A stretch of DNA of 64,000 bases. Origin: Ilex aquifolium (Eukaryota; Streptophyta; Magnoliopsida; Aquifoliales; Aquifoliaceae). The translations under genes and the position numbers were made by a program. Below the pieces are notes generated by a model. The model saw only the letters and a list, made by a program, of their open reading frames with translations, searched no databases and was not told the DNA's origin. The stretch's first letter is position 1. The number at the start of each line of letters is the position of its first letter. The stretch lies in contig OX637392.1 in the NCBI GenBank assembly GCA_951799425.1, positions 53,396,093-53,460,092 of the forward strand. The letters run 5' to 3'. This document shows positions 1 through 11,048 of this stretch, piece after piece.

Positions 1-1570
1 TGTTGGTGCGGTGGAAGAGTAGGCTGTTGCGGTGCAGGAGGTGGATGAGCTCGGTTTTGATTATCCTGTGCTACGAAGCGACGTAACTGCCTCCTCTGAA
101 TTATGAACTCAATCTCTTTTTTTAGCTGGATGCAATCGTCAGTGAGGTGGCCATGGTCCCTATTATTCTCACAATATTTCATCGCATCCCGTTTTGTGGG
201 GTCTGCCTTCATCTGAGGTGGCCACCTCAGAAATTTTTCATTTTGTACTTGGTAGAGGACCTGGGATACCGTGGCATTGAGGGAAGTGAACTGCCGTGGT
301 GGATATCTTGGTTGTAGCTCTTGAGGGGGAGGTCCCAGGCAATCTCTTATATTCCCTCTCCTATTTGATGAGCGCTTTCTGTCTCTTCATGGTGAGTGCT
401 CTCAACTTCACTTCTTCTTTGGACTTCAGTCCTTCCTCTTCTCCTTCTCCTTATGGGTAGTTGAGCTCCCAGCCTTGGAACGAAGAGCTTCCTCTCCATT
501 AATATATTTCTCCGCCTTGGCAAGGACCTCAGTCATACTGGCTTGTAGGTTCTTGAAAATGGAGAACATCAAGTTCTTCGACTGGACTCCCAGCCCGGCA
601 ATGAAGGCAAATTTCTCATCAGGGACATCTGCTTTTAGAGATTCTAAATTGAACCTCCGAATGTAGCTTCGTAGCGCCTCATTGGGTCCCTACTTTACAT
701 TCAGCAAGTGATAGCTCGACTTTCGATAGGTTCAAGCTCCTATGAAGTGGGAAATGAATGAGATGGAGAGATCTCTGAAGGAGGAGATAGATGCTGGGGT
801 CAGCCTATTGAACCAGGCTAAGGATGGGCCCTTCAATGTGATGGAGAAGGCTCGGCAACGTACGGGGTCTTGATATTCATGTAGCTCTATCTGATTTTTA
901 TAGGTGTTGAGATGGTCCATAGGGTCCTTCGTTTCATCAAAGGTCTCTATCTGAGGCATCCTGAACTTAGGTGGGAAGGGGAAATGTAGCACCTCTGCAA
1001 TAAAGGGAGATTCTATTTGCTGGACCAGGACGTCCATAGTCACTGGGGTTTTACCCCTTACAACCTCCTTTATGTGGCTGAGCTCTTATTGAATCTCCTT
1101 TAAGCGTTGCTCCCAGTACTGTTCCTTTCTCTTCTGCTGATGTGGGGGAAATTCATTTTGGTGAGTTCCCCTATTTTGACTTTATACATCTTCGTTGTCT
1201 TCGTTCCTCTGAGCTCGACGATGAGCATTGCTCACTGTCTAGCTATGCTTGTCCCCCTCAGTGATGTCTCTCAGGGGGTTGAGGTGTTGTTGTTTCCCTG
1301 TGGGGGACCGTCCTGGGCTGGCTGTGCCCTTTGGGGATGTTGGAGGAGGCTCAACAACTCTTCATTCTATCAAAGGAGGCGCTGATTGGCTAGGCGAAGA
1401 GCTTCAAGTTCGTTATTCGGAGGGGGATCCGCCATGGGTGGGTCAACCTCTGGATCAGGCAAGAAATCACGAGGATTTTTCTGTTGTCTTCCAGTGACAA
1501 CTTCTTGTTGGTTTTGTAATCGAAAGGGATTCATCTGACTTCTGCTCATATGGCGCGTAGAAACCATCAA
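1..1570 (-). pseudogene. Degenerate gag / start of protease
   Basis: Reading leftward from 1570, the frame opens with a Gag N-terminus like that of the complete element. The conserved retrotransposon Gag core follows at 1043-732, including the segments DHLNTYKNQIELH, YQDPVRCRAFSITLKG and LAWFNRL. Bases 1-230 correspond to the region after the Cys-His motif of the complete copy. Stops and frame changes separate these blocks, so no functional Gag is expected. Identity with the 28774-29955 gag is obvious but lower than between that copy and 42597-43850. Confidence 0.8.
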
Positions 1571-1630
1571 TTACTGAAGAAGATCAGTAGAACTTTAACA
1601 GGAACAGTCGTTCCTACAGACGACACCAAC

Positions 1631-2220
1631 TGATAGTGTATGTGACATGAACGAGCATAGATAAGAATTTGATGAGTACTTAGTTATTCAGTCTAAGCTC
1701 CTGGGCTCTTTAAGATTTGGGACAAGGGAGTGGGAGTTAACACATGAAGAGTTTATAGTGGTTTACCGGCTCGAGAGCTCGGCTAATCCACTCTCAAGGG
1801 AATCTCTTACTCCTGAGACTTATATTGATAAGAAAAGAGATTACAAAATTCTTGTTTTAGCTACAATGGCTTGTTTCTATGGCTGGGGGCTATGCCCCTT
1901 ATTTATAGTTGATCCTAAGCTTTGCTTAATCTTTGGCATGATCCTTGCTCCTCCTTATAACTGTTGCCACTATCCCGCAACAGTTGTGGAGAATCTTGGG
2001 GCGGTTGTGATCCTTCTACCTGGATAAGCGACCGTTACTATCGGGGTGGTGCTTGGTGGAAGCCAGCTGTATTCTATGCTAGCCTCCTTGAGATGCAGTT
2101 GCAGGGAGGAGAGGTCTGACCTCGAGCTCCATGGGCATCCAAAATGAACTGGGCTCCCGATCTAGGAGAGCACGACTCAAATTACAGAGCTCAACCTTAA
2201 GTATATTCAAGGTATCATCA
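1631..2220 (-). repeat. 5' LTR of the left-edge element (590 bp)
   Basis: On the + strand it begins TGATAGTG and ends GGTATCATCA, matching the termini of the two complete LTR pairs in the window. At 1754-1793 it carries the box shared with those LTRs (TATAGTGG...CGGCTA-TCCACTC). Read in element sense this places CTATAAAC just downstream of a GAGCTC-containing palindromic stretch, so it is probably the core promoter. The primer-binding site abuts it at about 1611-1629. Confidence 0.8.
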
Positions 2221-4200
2221 CCTTCCATCACGTGCTTTTATACCCCTTGTCTTTGTCATGTATTTTTTGATATTTAATGGTCTAATCATGCCCAGTTATT
2301 TTGAACCCCTTCATTTTTAAATCTAATCCCATCACAAGCTGACGCTCAAAATATGCAGAGATATATACCTCGCGGACTTAATGAATTAAGATTGTTTGCT
2401 TTCTACCGTATTGGACAAACGATCAACCAATAGCTGCGATAGAATCTGTGGTAACAAAACAAAGGTTTAAAGATAATAGAATCCCACAAGAACACACCAA
2501 TTTGCGTAAATAAATATGAAATTGAAAAAAAAAAAAAAAACTACAGTGCTGCACCCAATCCACTATGAATAGAAAGAGCACAAAGAGAAGTACTGATGAG
2601 GCTACCCTACCCATTTATTGTACAGACAATACTATACTCACGGAAAATGGAATCAGAAACAAGGATCAAAAGATATGGCACTGCGTTAATAATGCTTTTA
2701 GTTGCACCTTAACTCTATTAGAATTCAAATTTTACTTACCAAATCCGCTGCCGCATCAGTTGACACAATGCACGAGACTTTACCATGAACTATCACTTTT
2801 GAGCCTGCAAATTTATATAGGGGACACAGTGCACGAGACTCTCGCTATGTAAAAATATTATCGTGTACCAAATAAAAAAAAAAAAGATATTGAATTTAGG
2901 GTTATCATTGCGTGGAAACTTCACACTTGAATGGGCTTGTTTGAAGATTCTTTCCAAGTGGGATGGTAGTTTGACCATGGACATTGGCATGGGAAAAAAT
3001 TGAAGGCCTGGAAATAGGAGGTTGACCACTAGGTTGTTATCCGCGTGCTGGACAAATTTTGTTTGGTCAACTTACCCAGAAAGATGGTGTGACACAAAAT
3101 GATGTATTGGATTTAACATCTTATACTTCCTCAACAAACAATGCCCTCAAATCCTCAATTCTCATGTCACACCAAGTTGAAAGCATGTTGAATTTTAATA
3201 CTCTTTCATACATTTTCTTTTGTGATAACACGACACTAACACAAAATAGAACAAAAAAAAAATTATATAATGTGGCGTTAATATAGTAATGTTTTTTCTC
3301 CTATTTTTAGTTAGTTATTTAGCATTCAAATTTTAGGCCACTTTAGCATTACATTTGTCCTTAATTTAGTTAATTTTCTTTAACAATACATAACTCGTTA
3401 CGAATCTAGCTAAGACCCATTGAATGAGTCTTCAACCAATTCATGATGGGAGATCTATCACAGAAATTAATTAAGAAAAAGTGTAAAAGAAAGTATCGAG
3501 ATCATAGTTGTTTGACCATAACATAATATTGTGCACCTTATTATTAATATGAATAATTCTATTTAAATCTAAAAATTTGACTTAATTTACTTACTTAATG
3601 ATGTGGCCTTATTGGAACAATTATATCAAAACTAAGTTTCAATATTTGATGAAACCTACAGTTAATCCAAATACCATAACAAATAAGGTCAATATATTAG
3701 TTCTTAATAGCATTGCTCTATTAATATTATGGTAACCAAGTCCATGAAGATGGAATAATACCCTTTTACTCTTCTAAACACGTTTAAAATTATAATTTGG
3801 GGACTTAATGATTGAGGCATTAGATTGTCAGTGGGTCATAATATTAAATTATTACCGAGTCCCAAAATTATCAATCTAATTGTCATAATGCATTAAATCA
3901 CCAAATTATGTCCCTAATTTATGTCCCCATAGCATTATTGTTATAAATAACAATAAAAAATGAATTACATATTTTTCCCGAAATTTGAATTTGAAGTTGA
4001 AGAGAAGTTGAAGGAAATACAGTTCTTCCACAAGCAGGCGGCACTTTAGATTTGGTTTAGTTTGGGGAACTTGTAAGAATATGGAGAAGTTATTATATAT
4101 ATAAGTAAACTATTTGTTAATAATATTAAGGTAAAATAAAAGAAAAAATCGAAAAAATGAAAGTGGGAACATATTTAATTTTATCCATTTATGCAAGTTT
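2221..4200. other. Intergenic, AT-rich, one dispersed repeat
   Basis: No convincing gene was found. An A-run sits at 2526-2541, and a ~135 bp segment at 2929-3064 recurs downstream of the first TmpA-like gene (listed separately). From about 3970 the sequence matches the upstream flank of the broken paralog (from about 58285), so it belongs to the duplicated unit. Short open frames here show no recognisable domain. Confidence 0.6.
2929..3064 (+). repeat. Copy 1 of a dispersed repeat flanking the first TmpA-like gene
   Basis: It aligns by eye with 6847-6967. Shared blocks include CAAGTGGGATG, TAGTTTGACCATGGAC and TAGGAGGTTG-CCACTAGGTT, with short indels between them. Its nature is unknown: it could be a solo-LTR or non-autonomous element piece, or part of a local duplication around the gene. 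Confidence 0.6.
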
Positions 4201-4210
4201 CTCTATCATC

Positions 4211-4263
4211 ATGACCAAGTCATCTACACGGTTACATTACACACCGCAGAAGTCTTATAAATA
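4211..4263 (+). promoter_or_regulatory. Core promoter of first TmpA-like gene
   Basis: TATAAATA at 4256-4263 lies 90 bp before the ATG, leaving an expected 5' leader of about 55-60 bases. The block ATGACCAAGTCAT at 4211-4223 is kept at a similar distance in the other intact copy (15900-15912) and, with one change, in the broken copy (58525-58537). It contains a TGAC core, the core of WRKY-factor W-boxes. The sequence around it (GAAGTCTTATA) is also kept in all three copies. Confidence 0.6.
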
Positions 4264-4345
4264 GTGAACCTACCTAGCTACAAAAGCACAAGCTTCTCTC
4301 AAGCACTTCCTTCTGTAACTCTTGCCTTCTTCTTGATCTCAAAAC

Positions 4346-6001
4346 ATGGAAATCCCAGATGTAATTGAGAGGTTTTCGAGCTGTCGAGGCGTGTCTTTCG
4401 AGATCAAACCTCATCCAGATCCATTTGCAATCCCAACTACAGCAATAGCTCAATCCCGAGGAAGCAAAAAAGTTTGGCTTCCATGGGGTAGCTTTTCAAA
4501 AGTAGTCCCTTCTGGGAGTAGCATACAAAGGTCCATGAGCAGGGCTAGTAGCCATTTCTGTGATCTCGACCAGGACGAGAATGAAGATGATGATACTTTG
4601 GCTGACATAGAAGAAGGAGTACTTGGACATGAAGATGAGAAATTGCCTCTTCCTCTTCCAAAAGCTAAAAGCCAACACGTTCAGCCAGCAAAGCCTACTA
4701 AACCAAAGGACTCAAGATTATCAGTTATTCTGCTTGATCAAGGACTGTTCACAGTCTACAAGCGACTCTTTGTCGTCTGTTTGGCTCTGAACATCACCGG
4801 TTTGGTTCTTGCTGCCACCGGACACTTCCCATATGCAAGGGGAAGAGCCACCCTTTTCTCCATCGGAAACATTTTGGCATTGACACTATGTCGTTGTGAG
4901 GCCTTCTTGCGAGTTGTATTCTGGCTTGCAGTGAACCTGTTGGGGTGGTCATGGGTGCCCCTCCACCTCAAGACCGCCACCACCTCCCTCCTACAATCTC
5001 TTGGTGGCATACACAGTGGTTGTGGCATCTCGTCTATCGCATGGCTGACATATGCTTTGGTTCTCACTCTGAAAGACAGAGAAAACACTTCACCCGAGAT
5101 CATTGGTGTTGCGTCGACCATTCTTTCACTTCTCTTCCTCTCTTCGTTGGCAGCATTCCCTCTTGTGCGCCATCTCCATCACAATGTTTTCGAAAGGACT
5201 CACCGGTTTGCCGGGTGGTCTGCTCTTCTTCTCCTCTGGGTCTTCATCATCCTCACAATCTCTTATGACCCCAAAACCAAGTCCTATAGCAATGACCTTG
5301 GATCTAGATTGATAAACCGGCAAGAATTCTGGCTCACAACTGCCATTACAATAACAATAATCATCCCATGGATGACAGTGAGACGTGTGCCGGTTAAAGT
5401 ATCTGCCCCGTCAGGCCATGCCTCCATTATCAAGTTTGAAGGAGGAGTGAAAGGTGGTATATTGGGAAGGATTAGTCCATCACCCTTGTCCGAATGGCAC
5501 GCCTTTGGGATCATTTCTGATGGGAAGAAACAACACATGATGCTCGCTGGTGCAGTTGGTGATTTCACCAAATCCTTGGTATCAAACCCACCGAGCCATT
5601 TATGGGTGAGGCAGGTGCACTTTGCTGGTCTACCTTACCTGGTGAACATGTATGATAGGGTTTTGGTGGTGGCAACAGGGTCCGGTATTTGTGTGTTTCT
5701 CTCTTTCCTGTTGCAGCCATGTTCAGCTGATGTTTGCGTGCTCTGGGTGGCCAAAGGAATTGAACAAAACTTTGGAAAGGAGATTAAAGAGATGATGAGT
5801 GGGCATCCTAAAGACAAGGTAATTGTCCATGACACTGCGGTGCTTGGTCGGCCGAACGTGTCGAAAATGAGCGTGGATGCAGCAAGAAACTGGGGAGCTC
5901 AGGTTGTGATTGTAACTAGTAATCCAGAAGGGAGCAGGGATGTTGTCGATGCATGCAAGGCTTCAGGCATTCCTGCCTTTGGTCCCATTTGGGACTCTTG
6001 A
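4346..6001 (+). CDS. TmpA-like / ferric-reductase-like multi-pass membrane protein
   Basis: Single-exon gene for 551 residues. The cytosolic-looking N-terminus (1-125) has an acidic run at 74-90. About seven hydrophobic segments follow (roughly 142-158, 171-185, 188-205, 222-241, 252-274, 290-306, 328-342). Histidines in GGIHSGCG (His223) and FERTHRFAGW (His286) sit where ferric-reductase-type membrane domains bind haem. After the last segment, RISPSPLSEWHAFGI (375-389) resembles a flavin-binding stretch, and VVATGSGICVFLSFL (441-455) resembles the pyridine-nucleotide loop of ferredoxin-reductase folds. Plant homologues are usually annotated as TmpA-like, NRPS-like or adenylate-forming-reductase-like membrane proteins; substrate and pathway are unknown. 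The start is fixed by the ATG shared by all copies. No lesion is visible. Redox function is inferred from motifs only. Confidence 0.88.
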   Translation: MEIPDVIERFSSCRGVSFEIKPHPDPFAIPTTAIAQSRGSKKVWLPWGSFSKVVPSGSSIQRSMSRASSHFCDLDQDENEDDDTLADIEEGVLGHEDEKLPLPLPKAKSQHVQPAKPTKPKDSRLSVILLDQGLFTVYKRLFVVCLALNITGLVLAATGHFPYARGRATLFSIGNILALTLCRCEAFLRVVFWLAVNLLGWSWVPLHLKTATTSLLQSLGGIHSGCGISSIAWLTYALVLTLKDRENTSPEIIGVASTILSLLFLSSLAAFPLVRHLHHNVFERTHRFAGWSALLLLWVFIILTISYDPKTKSYSNDLGSRLINRQEFWLTTAITITIIIPWMTVRRVPVKVSAPSGHASIIKFEGGVKGGILGRISPSPLSEWHAFGIISDGKKQHMMLAGAVGDFTKSLVSNPPSHLWVRQVHFAGLPYLVNMYDRVLVVATGSGICVFLSFLLQPCSADVCVLWVAKGIEQNFGKEIKEMMSGHPKDKVIVHDTAVLGRPNVSKMSVDAARNWGAQVVIVTSNPEGSRDVVDACKASGIPAFGPIWDS

Positions 6002-6846
6002 TCTTTAGGCATGGAATTGTGTACTCGGTTTGAATTTTTCTTCATTTTTTTGTCCAGAAAACTGGATCTATGATGAATAAGTCTCAATTTTACACTAATT
6101 GTGTTCATTTATTTGTCAATTTTAAGCGAAAAATTAATGCCACTATGTTTCAGTTTCATTTCTTTACTTTCTCTTTTTAACATGTGAAATTTTGTGTTAA
6201 AATATTCAAAACACAACCAATATAGCTTTGTTTGATTTCAAACAACTTTCCCGATCAAACAGAAAGAAAAGAAACACCCAGTTTACTATCTAGTCTAAGA
6301 TTGGTTGAGTTGGTAATTTATTTTGAGGTAGATACTTTAGTTTATTATCAAATCTAGGTTGGAGGAGGGTCTGAGCAAGTCTTTCTATTATAATTTTATC
6401 GTTTTTATAATTGACTCCCTCTTTATTCATGGCATAAGGACACCATATTCCATATGTTCGAGCATTTGATTAAGTTGTTAACAATATCTCAATTTAGTTG
6501 AATTTAAAAAACCCTCGTTCTAATTCTTCTATCATTTATGTTCTAGCTTCGGTTTTTTCAAATTCATAGTTTTTTTTAAGAGAAAACCGAGTTTCAAAAC
6601 GTTCAATCTTTTCTACTAATAAATGAAATGATTATTTTGTGCTACTAAATAAAAGTTCTCGTACTACTTGTTCAATTATGAGATATCAGTGCCTGGAAGC
6701 TTCCAATTTTGGACAATGTTCACTGTTAAATAAGTTGGTCCCATTAATACTCAATGATAAAAATTGTGTCACATCACTTAAGATGAACAACTTAATAAAA
6801 AATTTGATAATCATAAAATTATTAATGAAATAAATGGAATAATTGG
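6002..6846. other. 3' flank of first TmpA-like gene, AT-rich
   Basis: The first ~150 bp are the probable 3' UTR. The stretch at 6130-6155 (AATTAATGCCACTATGTTT) is homologous to the sequence after the second intact gene, where it is displaced to 30753 by a retrotransposon. The remainder is AT-rich with no gene seen. Confidence 0.55.
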
Positions 6847-6967
6847 TAGGGTGTACTTTGCATTTGAAGATGCTTTGCAAGTGGGATGATAGTTTGACCA
6901 TGGACTCTAGTAATGCAAGTAGGAGGTTGCCCACTAGGTTCTTATCCACGGCCGGACACATTTTGGC
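6847..6967 (+). repeat. Copy 2 of the dispersed repeat flanking the TmpA-like gene
   Basis: Partner of 2929-3064, in the same orientation, with several exact blocks of 10-16 bases. It is followed by a T-run at 6968-6986, which could be a polymerase-slippage tract. Confidence 0.6.
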
Positions 6968-7043
6968 TTTTTTTTTTTTTTTTTTGGGTCCACTTAAAAT
7001 GAGGGGACAGCATACCAAACCTTTGAAATAATACCCTTAAATC

Positions 7044-7663
7044 TCTACTCTAGGAAGAAAAAAATGATGGAAAGTGAAAATGATAGAAAGTGAAGTAAAA
7101 GAAAGGAAAATGATAGAAAATATATTTTCATACATGTATTTGGTTAGAATGAAAAATTTACGGGAAAGTTTTAAAAAAATTTCATTTTATTGTTTGAAAG
7201 AAAGAAAAGTTATAAGACATTTTTTATAATTGTCTAAATTACCCTTAATTATATTAAATCGGTCTAAAAAATGAAAAAATATGTAATTATAATTGAAAGT
7301 TAAAAAATTTTAAAAAAATGGTTCGAAACTTAATTTTAAGACAATCACTAATATAAAGGTCTTTGGGCTAAATTATATGATTAATTAAATTCATACAATT
7401 TTTTTAAAAAAATTAATGACCAATAAAATATTTTAAGAAAAATAAGGGTAAAATAGGAAGTTAGTTATAGATCACAACTTTCTTGCATTTCCTTGTGTTT
7501 TTTACAAGAAAAAAAAGTTGGTTATTTATGAGAAAATTCAAGCATGAAAGAAAATTATTTTTTCCACCATTTTCCTTTTCATGCTAACCAAACACATGAA
7601 AATTTTAAAAAATTTCTCTTTCTTGTATTTTCTATCATTCTCCCGCTAAACAAACGAACCCTA
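7044..7663. mobile_element. MITE-like foldback element
   Basis: The two ends are imperfect inverted repeats. ATGTATTTGGTTAGAATGAAAA near 7133-7155 pairs with the complement of the segment TTTTCATGCTAACCAAACACAT near 7577-7598. The GATAGAAAAT motifs near 7112 have counterparts near 7630 in inverted orientation. The interior is AT-rich and non-coding. Exact termini and target duplication could not be fixed, so the boundaries are approximate and the superfamily is not assigned. Confidence 0.5.
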
Positions 7664-7682
7664 ATTTACCAAGATCAAAGGA

Positions 7683-7931
7683 TTTTTTTTTTGGTACATT
7701 GGAAAAACCAAAGGGTTATCTAAACCCTCAAGTAAAAGAGATACATGCAAGGTTATTCAAAAGGAAATGTCCGAACACAGGTGGTGGGACATCAAAAAAC
7801 ACAAAAGAGTCCTGTTGCAGCCTACCCAGGCTTGTCATCTTGTCCGCACAGAAGTTTCCCTCTCTCAGTGTGTGAAGAATGAGGGTATTAGTCAACCCTA
7901 TTATATCCTTACAGTTGGCAATGATATTCAA
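7683..7931 (-). mobile_element. 5'-truncated LINE fragment (RNase H end)
   Basis: The - strand frame at 7931-7728 reads a typical plant LINE RNase H terminus: LILHTLREGNFCADKMTSLG, with the H...REGN..AD signature. A T-run at 7683-7692 on the + strand is the poly(A) tail of this - strand insertion. Similar strings flank it (ATCAAAGGAT at about 7674 and ATCAAGGAT at about 7932), a possible imperfect target duplication. Only the last ~250 bp of the element were inserted. Confidence 0.7.
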
Positions 7932-7940
7932 TCAAGGATG

Positions 7941-8054
7941 TTGGATTTTATCTTTCCTTGACTATATTCTTTTTGAATTTTTCTCCATGATAGGACATTT
8001 TGTTGGATTTTTTCTTCCTTCACTGTATTCTTTTTGAATTTTTCTCCATGATAG
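7941..8054 (+). repeat. Two-copy 62 bp tandem repeat
   Basis: The unit beginning TTGGATTTT at 7941 recurs at 8003, and both end in TTTTTCTCCATGATAG. It lies directly before the TmpA-like 3' fragment. No function is evident. Confidence 0.75.
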
Positions 8055-8077
8055 ATCATCTGATCTGAACTCTCTTC

Positions 8078-8245
8078 ATTAAAGAGATGATGAGCGGACA
8101 TCCTAAAGAGAAGGTGATTGTCCATGACACGACGGTGTTTGGTTGCCTGAACATGTCGAAAATGAACGTTGATGCAACAAGGAATTGGGGAGCTAATTAG
8201 GGTTGTGATTGTGACCAGTAATCCCGAAGGAAGCAGAGATGTTGT
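8078..8245 (+). pseudogene. 3' fragment of a TmpA-like gene
   Basis: About 168 bp match codons ~479-537 of the intact genes, from EMMSGHP through SNPEGSRDVV. An inserted stretch creates a stop in GGAGCTAATTAGGG, and several residues differ (TTVFGCLNMSKMNVDATRN). Homology stops abruptly on both sides, with no membrane domain nearby. It is a remnant of a fourth family copy, left either by an incomplete duplication or by deletion. Confidence 0.85.
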
Positions 8246-9040
8246 GAATTAATTTCAGGTTCAAATAAAATCAATTAAATCCGAACTGCATACAAATGTC
8301 GTGTAATTTGAGCTCAACCCGAGTGCAAAAATATAAGCACAAAAAATACTTGAATTGAAGAATTATGTTTGAATTTAAGTTTAATTTGAACTACAACTCA
8401 TTGATATAGGACTCACTATTTATAAGTTGACTTTTTAACAATATATGATGTGTGACTTATCGTTCATTGAAATTAAAAGAAAACTATATGATAAGTTCCA
8501 TTAGGTTTACTAATAGTTCTTGATAGTCAGATTAAGAAGTCGATAGGGCAACTCGGAAACCAAGATGACTATGTGGGTAACAACACAAAAATAAAAATAA
8601 AAAAATTATGTGGGTTACGGATCACTCTCAACTCTGAACATTATTACCAAACACCCACAGCCTGTGTTTTTTTTTTTAAGATTGTTTTTTATTTAAGATA
8701 TTAATAGCTCAGTATAGTGCATTGATGCAATAGTCATATCAACTGATCGGATTTTTATGTGGAATTTATTTAGTCTTAATACACTAAATTTAATGGGATA
8801 AAATCCAATTATTTGCATATCCGGCAACTTTTTTTTTGCAATTCAATTTTAAATCCATTTAAAATCGGAAATTTAATCCAACAGTAAAATCAAATTGTGA
8901 TGAATCAATTGAACTGAATTTTAAAAAATTAAATCAAAATTTAGACTCAATTTCATCAAACAATCACTTATTTTCAATATATATTTTTACACATATATTC
9001 AAGTCAGATATCACAGGTTGAATACTGGTATATCCCTTGA
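8246..9040. other. Intergenic, AT-rich, nothing recognised
   Basis: No gene, RNA or clear transposon terminus was found. Short A and T runs are present. Confidence 0.5.
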
Positions 9041-9231
9041 TGGGTGGAGATCATCTGTTGTTGGCAGTCTAATAGCATATTATGTTGTTAAGTGGGACAA
9101 CATAGTTTTTGCCAAAACCAGCTCCGATTAAAAAAGATCTGCAACGACGTCGTCCAACTCATTTGGCTTGGAATCCGAAGGGCATAATCTTCTCTTCCTC
9201 TCTTCTTTATGCAAATTAGGGGATCCCTCCA
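9041..9231 (+). repeat. Left terminal inverted repeat of the MULE
   Basis: Inverted counterpart of 13427-13618 with scattered substitutions and a few 1-3 base indels. Confidence 0.8.
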
Positions 9232-9775
9232 TTTTGGTGAATCACTCTTGCCAAAGCATGCACATACTCCTCTGCTGAATCACTCCCGCCAAAACATCAA
9301 AAAACTCCTCTGCACTCCTGCGATTTCAAAAGTTTTGGTAATCTTAACATTGTTTTTAGTTCTTTTCTTTTACAGTCTTGATTTATCAGTTTACAAGGTT
9401 CAGATTTAACTTAATTTCCTATTATAATCTTGATCTAATCTTGTGATTATCATCGTTCTGCTACTACTTTTTTGTGACTATATTTGGTTGTTTGATATGT
9501 GACCATTGGTGCTTTAGGCTTTGGTGAAAAATTGAGTTAGGTATGAATGGGTACAATAGATTATGGTGAAATTGAGTTATGTGGGTATTGACTGTAGGTT
9601 TTGTGAATTGAGTTGTGTATTGGGCATTGGTACATAAGGTATTGATAGGAAACATAAAAAATATGTATTTTACTTGTTCCATTTGTAATTGAAAATTTAT
9701 ATTTGGAATTTGTTGTCTTTATGTTTAATTTGTGTAACTATTTTATCATTGTAAGGGACCTAATCTATAGTGGAG

Positions 9776-10440
9776 ATGGAACGTGTCGAGATTGAAAAAA
9801 TAAATAATACTCTACGTATACGAATGCAATTTGACGCGGAAGCTTATAGGTTCTATAACAATTATAGCGAAACTGTGGGATTCAGTGTGAGAAAAGATTA
9901 TCACATTAAGAGCTTGAAGGATGGTGTATTAATTTATAGAAAATATGTATGCTGTAAACATGGACAAAGGACTTAGTCGGGCAGAGACGCAAACAAATTG
10001 CCCCGTCACATGTGCATATCCCTTAAGAGAGAGATTGAGAAATTTGTTGTAGTCAAATGGGAAGACCAACACACTCTTATTATGCACCTTGCCGAATATA
10101 TGCATATTATGTCATCCCAAAGGAAGGTTACTGTAACTCAAGGCATCAATATTGATATGACTGAGAATTGTGGGATATCATTTAAGGCATCTTACGAGCT
10201 AATGAGTACACAAGCGGGTGGAAGAGAAAGCTTAGGGTTCACTCTTTTAGACCAAAAAAATTACATTCGAGAAAAGAGGTAACCGGACTTGAAATATGAT
10301 GAAGTGGGTAGTTTGTTGCAATATTTCCAAACAAAAGCTATTAAAAATCCATCATTTTACTATGGAGTTCAATTAGATGTTGAAGAGCGCGTCACAAATA
10401 TTTTTTAGGTTGACCCAAAGATCAACTTATAGTCACTCAA
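9776..10440 (+). pseudogene. FAR1/FHY3-type MULE transposase, N-terminal remnant
   Basis: One + frame reads the FAR1 DNA-binding domain: FDAEAYRFYNNYSETVGFS followed by the zinc-binding Cys-Cys-His region (CCKHGQR). The conserved linker then gives SQRKVT, AYELMSTQAGGRESLGFT, DQKNYIREKR and LLQYFQTKAIKNPSFYY. In-frame stops occur at about 9974, 10280 and 10406. The DDE catalytic domain and SWIM zinc finger that normally follow are absent. It sits ~540 bp inside the left TIR, as expected for a MULE transposase gene. Confidence 0.8.
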
Positions 10441-10589
10441 ATCCATTGTCTTCTCAACAATCAAATGGTTCGCAAAATGCTCGGATATGTTAGATATTCT
10501 ATACTCTATTCCCATACTTTATTATTGAATTTCAACGAGGAGAATTGTGGTGGACAATGAAAAAAGAAGTAGTTGGGTGGGCAATGTTT

Positions 10590-10812
10590 ACTTGTTATCT
10601 TGGACAAGTACAATTTTTGTTATGTAGGATTTATGGTGTTCAATAAATAATTGTTATCTTGGACAAGTGCAATTTTTGATATGTAGGATTTATGGCGTTC
10701 AATGTGTATTTGTACAATTTTTGGTATGTAGGATTTATGATGTTCAATGTGTATTTGTTATTTTGGACAAGTACAATTTATGGTATGTAGAATTTATGGT
10801 ATCCAATGTGTA
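10590..10812 (+). repeat. ~50 bp minisatellite (GGACAAGT...GTATGTAGGATTTATGG)
   Basis: About four imperfect copies of a unit running from TTGGACAAGTACAATTT to GATTTATGGTGTTCAAT. It lies inside the MULE, after the transposase remnant. Confidence 0.7.
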
Positions 10813-11048
10813 TTTATCATCCACCATCTTTAACCAATACGCCAAAACACCATGTTGAACCAACAATTCACATTCATTTATGTCATCCACCATGTTTAAC
10901 CAATACACCAACACACCACGTTGAACCAAAAATTCACATTCATTCATATCATTCATCATCTTTAACCAATACACCAACACACCATGTTGAATCAATAATT
11001 TACATTCATTCATTTCATCCACCATCTTTAACCAATACACCAACACAC
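10813..11048 (+). repeat. ~63 bp minisatellite interrupted by a nested transposon
   Basis: Units run from ATCCACCATCTTTAACCAAT through ACACCAACACACCATGTTGA to AATTCACATTCATT. The array resumes at 12382-12445 after the nested element, so it predates that insertion. Confidence 0.75.

Larger units (their letters stand above)
1..2220 (-). mobile_element. Left-truncated Tat-like Ty3/gypsy element (5' part)
   Basis: The 5' LTR lies at 1631-2220 and is followed, reading leftward, by a decayed primer-binding site, a gag remnant and the start of the protease region, where the window ends. Both LTR termini follow the TGAT...ATCA pattern of the complete relatives at 17826-30752 and 40806-44496, and gag is recognisably the same family. 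It is clearly older than those two: gag is broken into short frames, and the primer-binding site has changed from TGGCGCCG to TGGTGTCG. The 3' LTR and target duplication are outside the window. Confidence 0.85.
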
